A stretch of 64,000 nucleotides of DNA from NCBI GenBank assembly GCA_022601645.1, contig JAJACH010000002.1:310001-374000 (forward strand), given 5' to 3'. Below the pieces are notes generated by a model. It saw nothing but the letters and a program-made list of their open reading frames with translations. It ran no database searches and had not been told where the DNA came from. Source of the stretch: Chlamydiia bacterium (GTDB taxonomy: Bacteria; Chlamydiota; Chlamydiia; Chlamydiales; Simkaniaceae). Below are positions 1 to 7,700 of the stretch, in pieces (position 1 is the first letter of the stretch; each line of letters opens with the position of its first letter). Made by a program: the position numbers and the translations under genes.

Positions 1-706
1 ACCATTTGATCGCCGCTACAAACTTACGATAGTACCGCTCATTGAGCGGTAACATTTCATAAGAGGGGAGAAGCGCTTCATTGACCTCAATGACAAAGCC
101 ATCGGACTCCTCCAAAATGGATAAATCATGGACACTAAAACTATTGCTACTTTGCTTAAAGCGGATCCCAGGAAAAGGATCAAGAGGTCGGATCTCATTT
201 TTGATCGCCTTTTGAATCCTTTCAGAGGATGTCCCCAAACATTTCGCCATCTTATCCCATCTAGCGTAAAGCATCTCATCATAACAACTTGAAATGATCT
301 GGTATCCCAAAGAAGACTCTTTCCCTTTCAATTGGATGAGCAGGGATTCTCTTGTATCAACAGCGGCAATTCCAAGAGGGTCAAACCCCTGAATGATCTC
401 AAGCGTTTCTTGATCCTCAACTGGCTCAGTTAAAAAGCCCTTTTCATCAAGAGAGCCAATGATCTTTTCAGCGGCAGTAATATCGTGAAAGGTATGATGG
501 GCTTGCTCCATCAGATGGGTGTAAAGCGAAGGACCATCCGGATCCATGTAGAGGATCGGCCCCCGTCTTTCCAAAATCGGATTATTATCGATGCATTCGC
601 TCAAATAATCGGCAAGTTCTAATGCAGAATAGCTCAAAACAGACATAGCTTGGTGCATCGCCTGATTCATGCGCATCTGCTGGCTTTGCTGCGGATCCAT
701 TCTCAT
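1..706 (-). CDS. rpoN: RNA polymerase sigma-54 factor, N-terminal part (runs off the left edge)
   Basis: Alternative sigma factor that needs an AAA+ activator and recognises -24/-12 promoters. The first 235 codons are present; the core-binding end, HTH and RpoN box lie outside the window. The start ATG at 706 gives MRMDPQQSQQMRMNQAMHQA, a Gln/Met-rich region I, followed by an ALELADYLSE helix and the NNPILE motif typical of sigma-54. Later residues include DEKGFL and IRPLDPFPG, matching the family's conserved core-binding region. It lies downstream of uvrD on the same strand, the order I recall for CT608-CT609 of C. trachomatis. A weak purine tract (GGGGG) lies about 6 nt before the ATG. Identification is firm; only the truncation limits it. 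Confidence 0.93.
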   Translation of the reverse strand, partial: MRMDPQQSQQMRMNQAMHQAMSVLSYSALELADYLSECIDNNPILERRGPILYMDPDGPSLYTHLMEQAHHTFHDITAAEKIIGSLDEKGFLTEPVEDQETLEIIQGFDPLGIAAVDTRESLLIQLKGKESSLGYQIISSCYDEMLYARWDKMAKCLGTSSERIQKAIKNEIRPLDPFPGIRFKQSSNSFSVHDLSILEESDGFVIEVNEALLPSYEMLPLNERYYRKFVAAIKW

Positions 707-760
707 GAAATCACCCCCTGACTTCAGACTAGTCACCAAAGCAAATTACGTCAATCCAGA

Positions 761-970
761 GGAATGTCATCTTTTCGGTGTCTTTCAAAGAATCCGCCCT
801 TCGGTGTATGCACATATACTACTGAAGGGAGGATTAATTGAAATGCCCTCGAAAATCTGACACTCTTGCAACGACGTCTTTTGGCGATCTTTTCACTCTT
901 GTCCTTCGGCGAAGAGTAAAAATCTCATCCAAAATCCGGTCGCCGCAAACAGCTATTATTTACCACAGCG
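761..970 (+). repeat. Dispersed intergenic repeat, family 1, copy 1
   Basis: Most of the 339 bp between rpoN and uvrD is non-coding and matches a block at about 48385-48575, with a partial third copy at 57540-57612. Shared landmarks in order are TTTCAAAGAATC, an inverted repeat (AATCCGCCCTTC facing GAAGGGAGGATT), GAAAATCTG, CACTCTT, GGCGATCTTTTCACTC and AAAAATCTCATCCAA. The first stem keeps pairing between copies although its bases differ, so it probably folds. No transposase is encoded, so this is a short non-autonomous element or a REP/BIME-like sequence. Function unknown; boundaries are approximate. Confidence 0.75.
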
Positions 971-1033
971 GTAAGAGCCCGTCACATAAAGTCGCTTTTT
1001 TGCGCGGGTTATCCTCCTAATTGTAGGCAAGTC
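970..1033 (-). pseudogene. Remnant of a UvrD-like C-terminal segment
   Basis: Read on the minus strand this stretch encodes ITRAKKRLYVTGSYRCGK and then a stop. That aligns with MTRAKQRLYMTGSYYR near the C-terminus of the intact uvrD (about 1150-1200), and the DNA stays similar upstream (GGATAACCCGCGCAAAAAAG against GGATGACCCGTGCAAAACAG). It lies between the uvrD stop and the family 1 repeat. It is an eroded partial duplicate of the helicase motif VI region, or the tail of a lost second helicase. It has no start codon and no function is proposed. Confidence 0.75.
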
Positions 1034-1045
1034 AGCCCAGCAAAT

Positions 1046-2890
1046 TCAATGGGCCATTGAGTAGGACTTGAGGTACTCTGCTGGGATTTCGTGGAGGAAA
1101 CGAGAGGGGCGCATCACTCTTGGTGAGCCCCACATCACGCGATAGTAGGATCCGGTCATGTAAAGCCGCTGTTTTGCACGGGTCATCCCTACGTAGCAAA
1201 GCCGCCTTTCTTCTTCCACATCCTCTAAGCTATTAATGTGGGGAAAGAGTTCCTCTTCAAGACCGACTACAAATGAGACGTTGAACTCAAGCCCTTTGCC
1301 GTTGTGGAGTGTCATGAGACGGACGGCATCATCCGACTCGCTCATCTCATCCACGCTTGAACGTAAAGAGAGCTCTTCTAAAAATTCGATGAGATTTTCT
1401 GATTCGGCCCCTTTTGCAATGAGTTCATCAAGGTTAGCCACGCGGTCATCATAGGTTTCAAGGTCGGTCTTTAGCACATTTAAGTAGCCGGAGCGTTCGA
1501 TCGCTTCACGGATGATAATGGCAACGGTTTCACCTTTGTCCATTAAGTCGCGCAGTTCTTCAATGAGTCTTGCAAACTCGGCTAGTGCTTTTTTCTGCTT
1601 GGCAGAGAGTTTGATTCCGTCGGGATTACGGCAAACATCGAGGACAGAGCGGCCGTTTAGCGCATCGTGCATCCTCTCTAATGTCGCGTTACCAATTCCG
1701 CGCTTAGGTGTATTAATAGCCCTGACAAATGAGACGTAGTCCATCGGAGCGACAATGAGTCTTAGGTAGGCAAGGATGTCTTTGATTTCTCGTCTTTGAT
1801 AGAAGGAAAGTCCACCAATGATGACGTAGGGGATATCCCAACGTAGAAGTGTATCTTCAAAGACCCTCGATTGCGCGTTCGTGCGATAGAACACCACCAT
1901 CTCATCGTAGCGATACCCATCATCTCGCCCATGTTCTTCAATTTTATCGGCAACAAACTCCGCTTCTTCTCGATCATTCGATCCAAAGTAGAGGCCCACT
2001 TTTTCCCCGTCGCCAAGACCGCTCCAAAGGTCTTTTTGATACCTTGAGTGGTTGTTCGCGATCAGGCTATTGGCCGCTTTCAAGATGTTGTTCGTGCTGC
2101 GGTAATTTTGGTCGAGGGTGATGACTCTAGCGCCAGGATAATCCTGTTCGAAGTGGAGGATGTTTTGGATGTTCGCACCGCGCCAAGAGTAGATCGACTG
2201 GTCAGGGTCACCGACAACAAAGATATTGTTGTGGCTTGACACGAGATGTTTTGCCATCGAGTATTGCGCTGTGTTGGTGTCTTGGTACTCATCAATGAGC
2301 ACGTACTCCCATCTGTTTTGGTAGACAGCGAGCACATCTTTATGCTCATCAAAGAGCTTTACTGTGAGGAAAAGCAGATCGTCAAAATCAAGAGCGTTGT
2401 AACTTTTGAGCCTCTCGTTGTAGAGACGATAGACCGTTAAGACAGACGAGTCATCTGGTTCAACACAGTCGTTTTTACAGGTTGAAATTGCAGAGCGCAT
2501 CTTTTTTACGTCTTTCTTCTCATGGTAGCCGAGGGTGTTTAGGACGCCTTTAAGCACTTTTTCGCTGTCCGACTCGTCGTAAATCGTATAGTCGCGACGA
2601 AAGCCCAGAAAGTGGATCGACTCGCGTAAAATCCGCGCTGCAAGCGAGTGAAACGTGCAGGTCAAAACCTTTTCATTGCACATCGATTCGACACGTCGTT
2701 GCATCTCTCCAGCCGCTTTGTTTGTAAACGTAACGGCAATGATCTTTGAGGGATGGACACCTTGCTCGAGAAGATGTTGCATGCGGTGAGTGATAATACG
2801 CGTTTTACCAGAGCCTGCACCGGCAAGAACCAAGCAAGGCCCTTTCAAGTGATCGCGCGCCTCTTTTTGGACATCGTTAAGCTTTTCCAT
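1046..2890 (-). CDS. uvrD: ATP-dependent DNA helicase UvrD/PcrA, superfamily 1
   Basis: 3'-5' DNA helicase of nucleotide excision and mismatch repair, acting in the cytoplasm. The 614 residues carry the SF1 motifs in order: Walker A AGAGSGKT (23-30), FTNKAAGEM (motif Ia), DEYQD (200-204, Walker B), GDPDQSIYSWRGA (227-239, motif III), LDQNYRS (motif IV), and YVGMTRAKQRLY (motif VI) near the C-terminus. It is shorter than PcrA (about 720 residues) because the tail beyond motif VI is brief, and is close to the length I recall for chlamydial UvrD. It is followed by rpoN after a repeat-filled gap that holds a duplicate of its own 3' region. Confidence 0.95.
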   Translation of the reverse strand: MEKLNDVQKEARDHLKGPCLVLAGAGSGKTRIITHRMQHLLEQGVHPSKIIAVTFTNKAAGEMQRRVESMCNEKVLTCTFHSLAARILRESIHFLGFRRDYTIYDESDSEKVLKGVLNTLGYHEKKDVKKMRSAISTCKNDCVEPDDSSVLTVYRLYNERLKSYNALDFDDLLFLTVKLFDEHKDVLAVYQNRWEYVLIDEYQDTNTAQYSMAKHLVSSHNNIFVVGDPDQSIYSWRGANIQNILHFEQDYPGARVITLDQNYRSTNNILKAANSLIANNHSRYQKDLWSGLGDGEKVGLYFGSNDREEAEFVADKIEEHGRDDGYRYDEMVVFYRTNAQSRVFEDTLLRWDIPYVIIGGLSFYQRREIKDILAYLRLIVAPMDYVSFVRAINTPKRGIGNATLERMHDALNGRSVLDVCRNPDGIKLSAKQKKALAEFARLIEELRDLMDKGETVAIIIREAIERSGYLNVLKTDLETYDDRVANLDELIAKGAESENLIEFLEELSLRSSVDEMSESDDAVRLMTLHNGKGLEFNVSFVVGLEEELFPHINSLEDVEEERRLCYVGMTRAKQRLYMTGSYYRVMWGSPRVMRPSRFLHEIPAEYLKSYSMAH

Positions 2891-2916
2891 TAAGCCATTT
2901 TAAGGCAAAGAGACAT

Positions 2917-2939
2917 AAATGTAAAGCCGCTTTACATTT
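2917..2939. repeat. Perfect palindrome, copy 1 of 3
   Basis: Arms AATGTAAAGC and GCTTTACATT flank a single central base, with one more complementary base on each side. Identical arms occur at 25525-25545 and 48643-48665. This copy lies 26 bp beyond the putA stop and before uvrD. There is no T-run, so a classical terminator is unlikely; a protein-binding site or mRNA 3' hairpin is possible. Confidence 0.85.
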
Positions 2940-2964
2940 CACTAACTACCCAGATTTCAATGCT

Positions 2965-5900
2965 TTAAAGCACTTTTGAGCGGATCTCATTTTCACGCGT
3001 ACCCAAATTACCATACCTGTGGTAGTCGGTGGAGACTGCCATTTCACGAATGTAGTGCAGTAATTCAAAACGGCCAGATGCAAGAACGGGTTTTGCATCT
3101 AAGTGGCAGCCAATTTCCGCTGCTTTTGTAGCGAGGGCGTCGCTTGGTGGATTTGCCACACGGATACGCGATACATTGTGCAGCCGTTTGATAAATGCCT
3201 CTTCAGTTTCCTCAACAACGTGGAAAATAGGAAGCAGTGCCTTCCAACGGGTTTTACTCGGATCGATTGAAACGTGCAGCCTAGTGTGGCAGGTCAGTGC
3301 TGCGGCAAAAATCCGCAGGTAATCGAGCGGGCGGTCGTTGCGGTTGATCCGCACGTGCATATTTTCGTGAGGAAGATATTTCAGATAGTTGTCTTGCCCT
3401 ACAATTTTGGAAAGATCTTGTGGTTCTTTGAACTTGTTCCACCAGTAGGAGTAGTTGGCGATTGACGCGAACCAGATTCCTTGCTCTTGCGTTGTAAGAT
3501 CGATCTTTTCAAGCAATTTGGTCAAGTTGTTAACCCAATCGTTCACATGGTGTTTTTGTTTGGGCATGGACAGTTGATTGGAGAACATGAATTGCGCGAG
3601 GTAGTTAGGCCCGCCAGCTTTTGAACCGCGTCCAAAGCATGAGCGTTTTGTGCCGCCAAAAGGTTGTCGTCGCACAATCGCCCCTGTGATACCACGATTG
3701 ATGTAGCAGTTACCGGCCACAATTTGCCGTTCCCAAATGCGTTGTTCGCGCCGATCTAAGCTTTGTAATCCAGATGTCAAGCCATAGCTTGTTGAGTTAG
3801 CTATATCAATCGCGTCTTGCAGATTTTCTGCGCGGATGATTCCGAGGACGGGGCCAAAAAATTCTGTTTGCTGCGTGTAGTTGTCTTTTGTCACACCGAT
3901 CTTAATACCTGGTGACCATAAGCACGGATTTTCAGGGTGAACGCGCGGTTTTAAGAGCCAATCTTCTCCCTCTTCAAGAGTTGTTAACCCTTTTAAGAGT
4001 TTTTCATCAGGCGGTTGGACGAGGGGAGTCATCTTCGAGGAAATATCCCACGCTGATCCCACACATAAACTCTCTGCCGCATCTTTAAGTTGCTGCAAGA
4101 AGTGAGGATCGTCATACACTTCTTTTTCCAAAATGGCCAAGGAGGCTGCCGAACACTTTTGCCCGTTATGGCCAAAAGCAGAATGGACTAGTTCTTTAAT
4201 TGCGAGGTCACGATCAGCAAGTGCCGTAATGATCATCGCATTCTTTCCGCCTGTTTCAGCATAGAGATTTAAACGCGGCCGAAGGCTTAAGAACTTTAAC
4301 GCTGTTGCAGTAGCTCCTGTTAAAATCACCGTATTGATCCGCTCATCTTGAATGAGCTGCGTTCCAACTGTACGCGAATCACACGCGATTAACTTAAGCG
4401 CCTCTTTTGGCACACCCGCTTCCCATAAAAGCTCAGCGAGCATCTGCCCGACCAAGAACGTATTGGCTGCGGGTTTGAGTAGGCAGGCATTGCCACAAAC
4501 AAGGGCGGCGATCACACCACCAAGAGGAATGGCAAAGGGAAAATTCCACGGAGGTGTGACAAGCACGATCCCTTTAGGCGCCCATGAAACCTCATGATGC
4601 GAGATGATCTCCTCGTGTGAGCGAATGTAGTATTCACAAAAGTCGATCGCTTCAGAAATTTCGACATCCGCCTCTTGGACTGTTTTGCCCCCATCAAGCA
4701 CCATCGCTCCAATTAGATCGCCTCGTTTTTCACGCACTTTTTCAGCAACAGCGCGAATCACTTCATACGGTTCTTTCATACCCACAGCAGACTCTATCTC
4801 TTGATCGACTTCTTCCCATGTCATCAAAGAAAAGCGATAGCGAACCTGACCTGGCTTAGAGGGATCAACCCCATCTTTCACTGGGTTAGAGCCGATGTTT
4901 TCAACCTTCTTATTCTCCCACTTTGCTAAAATCTGTTCTGCCCAAATTCGATTGTGAGGGAGGGAGAAGTCGGTGTCGGGTTCATTTTCAAAAGGAGCAT
5001 TACTTGGTAAGTGTTTAGGGGGCTGAGTGCGATTTTGCTCCCGCCTTGGTTCACGCCGAACCGTTTCCATCAAGTTACACGCCTCTTTAAAGAGAGCTTC
5101 TTGCGCTTCCCATTCTTTCGAACCAAACTTCAACCCAAAACTGTGCGCCAAAAAGTTGTCTTTACCTGTGTTTTCATCAAGACGACGAATCAAATAGGCA
5201 ATGGCACTTTGGAAATCCTCTTTTGTCGCCACAGCGCAATACAAAAGCATCGAGCCAGATAGCTCGTGTAGAACGCGGCGCAAGTGATTGGCCATCCCTT
5301 CTAACATCTCAAACACCACATGCTGCTCAACTTCGTTTTCTGAGCGGAGAAGCAGCGCGTAGGCAATATCGAAAATGTTGTGAGATGCAACGCCCACGTT
5401 GACAGCTGCTGCATTTTCCTTTTGACACGCATAAGTGAGCATGCGTTTGTAATTCGCATCCGAATCCACTTTCCGATTGTACGGAGCCTGCTCCCACCCT
5501 CTAAGCGATGCCTCGTGCTGCTCCATGGTCATGTTAGCGCCCTTCACAATACGTACTTTGACAGGAGCACCACCTTCAGCAACACGCTTTTTAGCCCACT
5601 CTATAAGCTCAATCAACACATCAAATGAATCAGGTAAGTAGGCTTGTAAAACGATCCCCGCTGAATAACTCTTAAATTCCTCTTCGGAAAGCACTTGCAT
5701 GAAAAGGTCTTTTGTCAAATGGAGATCTTTGTACTCTTCCATATCCAAGTTGACAAACTTTGGCATCGACTCCACCCCATACTTCATTGCCGTGCGATAA
5801 AGTTGCCTCAGTCTGTCTGCAAGCTTTTTCATCGAATAGTCATTTGCAAGCAAATTGATCTGAGAAAAGACGGTTGAAATTTTGACCGACACGTAGTCGA

Positions 5901-6462
5901 TATCATCTTGCATCAAGTCGTGTAAATAAACATTCAGGCGCTTGATCGCCTCCTCTTCACCGAGTATTGCCTCACCCAAATGGTTGATGTTCAGGCGAAT
6001 TTCTTCCTCTTTCCGATGCTTAATGTGACGTGCTAAGGGACCTTTTTCCCCAGGGATAATCACCTGGTTCGTCTCTTTGCGCAAAAACATCTTTGCAAAT
6101 GGCACTAAAACAACCGCAAACGGTCGACCAAGAAGCTTAAAAAGCGCCAAAGCGATCCTTTTTTGGAACCCTAAAAACTTAGGTACACCCATGCTACGCA
6201 GTAAATAACACATCTGCGAGGCAACGCGTTTTGAAGTGCTTGATCGAAAACATTGATCGGTCATCGCCGTTGTAAAGGCTTTCCCACTCTCATCCCGCAT
6301 CATCCGAGAGAGTTCAGCTTGAACTTTTCGTTCTGATCGAGTATGTCTTTTGTCAGAATCTTGTAAGATGAGTGCGGCAAGCTCGATAGTTTTAGCGCGC
6401 CTTTGTTCATCTGTTAATGTTTGTCCTCTAACAGAGGCAATAATGTGAAGTGCTTTGTCCAT
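2965..6462 (-). CDS. putA: Bifunctional proline dehydrogenase / L-glutamate gamma-semialdehyde dehydrogenase
   Basis: Oxidises proline to P5C with FAD and then to glutamate with NAD, feeding electrons and carbon to the cell. About 1165 residues. The N-terminal half is the proline dehydrogenase barrel: VRIVKGANMTMEQHEAS and the late RRLDENTG motif at about residues 443-450 of the longest reading. The second half is an ALDH: TPPWNFPFAIPLGG for cofactor binding, ETGGKN with the general-base Glu, and GHNGQKCSAAS with the catalytic Cys (about 787). A further C-terminal region of roughly 150 residues has no motif I recognise. The frame stays open to 6513, but the conserved-looking start MDKALHIIASVRG at 6462 is preferred. 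That ATG overlaps the divergent namZ ATG. No DNA-binding ribbon-helix-helix domain is present. Confidence 0.93.
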   Translation of the reverse strand: MDKALHIIASVRGQTLTDEQRRAKTIELAALILQDSDKRHTRSERKVQAELSRMMRDESGKAFTTAMTDQCFRSSTSKRVASQMCYLLRSMGVPKFLGFQKRIALALFKLLGRPFAVVLVPFAKMFLRKETNQVIIPGEKGPLARHIKHRKEEEIRLNINHLGEAILGEEEAIKRLNVYLHDLMQDDIDYVSVKISTVFSQINLLANDYSMKKLADRLRQLYRTAMKYGVESMPKFVNLDMEEYKDLHLTKDLFMQVLSEEEFKSYSAGIVLQAYLPDSFDVLIELIEWAKKRVAEGGAPVKVRIVKGANMTMEQHEASLRGWEQAPYNRKVDSDANYKRMLTYACQKENAAAVNVGVASHNIFDIAYALLLRSENEVEQHVVFEMLEGMANHLRRVLHELSGSMLLYCAVATKEDFQSAIAYLIRRLDENTGKDNFLAHSFGLKFGSKEWEAQEALFKEACNLMETVRREPRREQNRTQPPKHLPSNAPFENEPDTDFSLPHNRIWAEQILAKWENKKVENIGSNPVKDGVDPSKPGQVRYRFSLMTWEEVDQEIESAVGMKEPYEVIRAVAEKVREKRGDLIGAMVLDGGKTVQEADVEISEAIDFCEYYIRSHEEIISHHEVSWAPKGIVLVTPPWNFPFAIPLGGVIAALVCGNACLLKPAANTFLVGQMLAELLWEAGVPKEALKLIACDSRTVGTQLIQDERINTVILTGATATALKFLSLRPRLNLYAETGGKNAMIITALADRDLAIKELVHSAFGHNGQKCSAASLAILEKEVYDDPHFLQQLKDAAESLCVGSAWDISSKMTPLVQPPDEKLLKGLTTLEEGEDWLLKPRVHPENPCLWSPGIKIGVTKDNYTQQTEFFGPVLGIIRAENLQDAIDIANSTSYGLTSGLQSLDRREQRIWERQIVAGNCYINRGITGAIVRRQPFGGTKRSCFGRGSKAGGPNYLAQFMFSNQLSMPKQKHHVNDWVNNLTKLLEKIDLTTQEQGIWFASIANYSYWWNKFKEPQDLSKIVGQDNYLKYLPHENMHVRINRNDRPLDYLRIFAAALTCHTRLHVSIDPSKTRWKALLPIFHVVEETEEAFIKRLHNVSRIRVANPPSDALATKAAEIGCHLDAKPVLASGRFELLHYIREMAVSTDYHRYGNLGTRENEIRSKVL

Positions 6463-7672
6463 GATCCGATACATAACAAAGTTAATCTTTTTTTCTCTCC
6501 CCCTAATTTCCATCTACGGTGTGGATCTAGGCATTGACGTATTCTTTCGTGACGGACACGATAAACCCTATCGCGGTAAACGCGTGGCGCTTGTGACCAA
6601 TCACACAGGGATGAACAAAGAGCACACCTCAAGCATTGAACTCGTAAAGCGCTTAAATCTCGTAGCCCTCTTCTCACCAGAACACGGATTAACCGGCCAC
6701 GGCAGAGCGTGGGAGCCGATGAAACACAAAATGTACGAGGGCATTCCCGTCTTTAGTCTGCACGGTGAAACAAGAAGACCCACACAAAGCATGCTAGAGG
6801 GGATCGACGTGATCCTCTATGACATTCAAGATATCGGAGTGCGCTGTTATACCTACGCAACAACACTTTTCTACGTCATGGAAGCTGCAGCAAAACGGGG
6901 CATAGAAGTTGTTGTCCTAGATCGCCCCAACCCCATTGGGGGACTTGTCATCGATGGGCTCATGCTCAAGAAGAAATTCCGCTCCTACATCGGCTACATT
7001 AACGTCCCTTTTTGCCACGGCATGACCATCGGCGAGCTCGCACGCTTTTTCAACAGAGAATATAAAATTCGTTGCAACTTGCAAGTCATCCCCATGAAAG
7101 GATGGACACGTGACATGCCTTTTAAACAAACTGAACTCCCATGGGTCCCCACATCACCCCACATTCCCGAACCAGACACCCCCATCTACTATGCCACAAC
7201 CGGCCTGATCGGAGAACTCTCCGTCGTCAACATCGGCATTGGCTACACCCTGCCCTTCAAACTCATCGGTGCCCCCTGGATCGACGGCAAACTCCTCGCA
7301 AAAACCTTAAACGGCCTCAAACTTCCCGGAGTGCACTTCTCACCTTTTAACTTCCGCCCCTTCTACGGACTCTTCCGCGGCAAAGATTGCAACGGCGTCC
7401 TCATCAAAGTCAGCACACCTAAAATCTACCGCCCCGTTTCAACCCAATTTGCCATCATCGGAGTCCTAAAAAGCCTCTACCCAAACAAAATCAACCCGTG
7501 CATCAAAGAGCTCAAAGCGCTTAAGAAAAAAGCGTTCAATAAAAGCGTTGGTACCGATGAAGTCCTCGCCATTCTAGAGAGAGAAAAATACGTCGTATAC
7601 AAGCTCATCGGTCTAGATACAAAAGAGCGCGAGCAGTTCAAAAAACTGCGTGCTAAATATCTCCTCTATTGA
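6461..7672 (+). CDS. namZ: DUF1343 protein, exo-beta-N-acetylmuramidase NamZ family, exported
   Basis: The family releases N-acetylmuramic acid from the non-reducing ends of glycan chains; in a chlamydia this would act on the sparse division-associated peptidoglycan. The ATG at 6461 gives a signal peptide, MIRYITKLIFFSLPLISIYG, so the mature enzyme is extracytoplasmic. Family motifs seen are RVALVTNHTG, FSPEHGLTGH, LYDIQDIGVRCYTY, VLDRPNPIGG, and a C-terminal half with GIGYTLPF and FRPFYG. An upstream TTG at 6455 is in frame but would only add two residues. It shares a CATG with the divergent putA start and lies 28 bp before groEL. I recall this family next to groEL2 in C. trachomatis (CT605-CT604). 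Confidence 0.88.
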   Translation: MIRYITKLIFFSLPLISIYGVDLGIDVFFRDGHDKPYRGKRVALVTNHTGMNKEHTSSIELVKRLNLVALFSPEHGLTGHGRAWEPMKHKMYEGIPVFSLHGETRRPTQSMLEGIDVILYDIQDIGVRCYTYATTLFYVMEAAAKRGIEVVVLDRPNPIGGLVIDGLMLKKKFRSYIGYINVPFCHGMTIGELARFFNREYKIRCNLQVIPMKGWTRDMPFKQTELPWVPTSPHIPEPDTPIYYATTGLIGELSVVNIGIGYTLPFKLIGAPWIDGKLLAKTLNGLKLPGVHFSPFNFRPFYGLFRGKDCNGVLIKVSTPKIYRPVSTQFAIIGVLKSLYPNKINPCIKELKALKKKAFNKSVGTDEVLAILEREKYVVYKLIGLDTKEREQFKKLRAKYLLY

Positions 7673-7700
7673 TAAAATTTCCCCAAAGGAGATTTAACAT

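Noticed and set aside
838-1020. 60-codon plus-strand frame between rpoN and uvrD
   Set aside because: It coincides with the family 1 repeat and the uvrD remnant; the second repeat copy does not preserve the frame.
7673-7700. CIRCE heat-shock operator before groEL
   Set aside because: The 28-bp gap contains no TTAGCACTC/GAGTGCTAA inverted repeat.
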